The notes beneath the pieces are model-generated. The model saw only the letters and a list, made by a program, of their open reading frames with translations, did no database searches and was not told the origin of the DNA. This document shows, one piece after another, positions 45,541-45,554 of a stretch of 45,554 nt of DNA. The stretch's first letter is position 1; each line of letters opens with the position of its first letter. Source of the stretch: Nocardiopsis endophytica (GTDB taxonomy: Bacteria; Actinomycetota; Actinomycetes; Streptosporangiales; Streptosporangiaceae); contig NZ_JAQFWQ010000054.1 of assembly GCF_027706725.1 (NCBI RefSeq), positions 1-45,554 on the forward strand, given 5' to 3'. Position numbers and translations under genes: made by a program.

Positions 45541-45554
45541 GCACCGCGAACCCC

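Overview
The window is about 45.5 kb of very GC-rich chromosomal DNA from an actinomycete. Codon third positions are mostly G or C, GTG starts are common, and the housekeeping gene order (rpsB-tsf-pyrH-frr-cdsA, yraN-yifB-dprA-xerC, rpsP-khpA-rimM-trmD-rplS-lepB, ffh, amt, ftsY) is that of Streptosporangiales/Streptomycetales-type genomes. A member of Nocardiopsaceae is my best guess; this comes from gene order and composition, not from a database match.

Layout. 1-508: hairpin element and two inverted copies of a ~215 bp repeat. 509-10749: amino-acid/amine catabolism island with two PucR-type regulators, two class III transaminases, a nitrilase-family amidohydrolase, a CoA-acylating semialdehyde dehydrogenase (MmsA) and an Lrp/AsnC regulator. 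10775-13683: rlmN with a small membrane protein, and a SUFU-like protein. 13684-18720: accessory block (ArsR-MFS, NmrA-like reductase, alpha/beta hydrolase-TetR) interspersed with 62-64 bp hairpin elements and another copy of the long repeat. 18781-23112 (minus): cdsA, frr, pyrH, tsf, rpsB. 23428-29240: M23-like protein, xerC, a Rid-family protein, a decayed RelE/Phd toxin-antitoxin pair, dprA, yifB, yraN. 29241-29627: non-coding, with three CRISPR-repeat-like hairpins. 29628-35739 (minus): DUF2469, lepB, rplS, trmD, rimM, khpA, rpsP, ffh. 35843-42278: lipoprotein, amt, an ABC-2 exporter on the opposite strand, ftsY. 42490-44705 (minus): cobalamin riboswitch, BtuF-like binding protein, BtuC-like permease. 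44801-45554: tandem array of the long repeat, in the opposite orientation to the array at the left end.

How the genes work together. The left island can be read as conversion of GABA/beta-alanine-type amines to semialdehydes (transaminases) and then to acyl-CoA (MmsA), under PucR control. The centre and right are translation, protein export (SRP, FtsY, LepB), phospholipid and DNA-processing housekeeping. The cobalamin uptake pair lacks an ATPase in the window, and amt lacks the glnK-glnD genes that often follow it. The least explained material is non-coding: a ~215-220 bp repeat family (seven cores), a 62-64 bp palindromic family (four copies), and a small CRISPR-like hairpin cluster.
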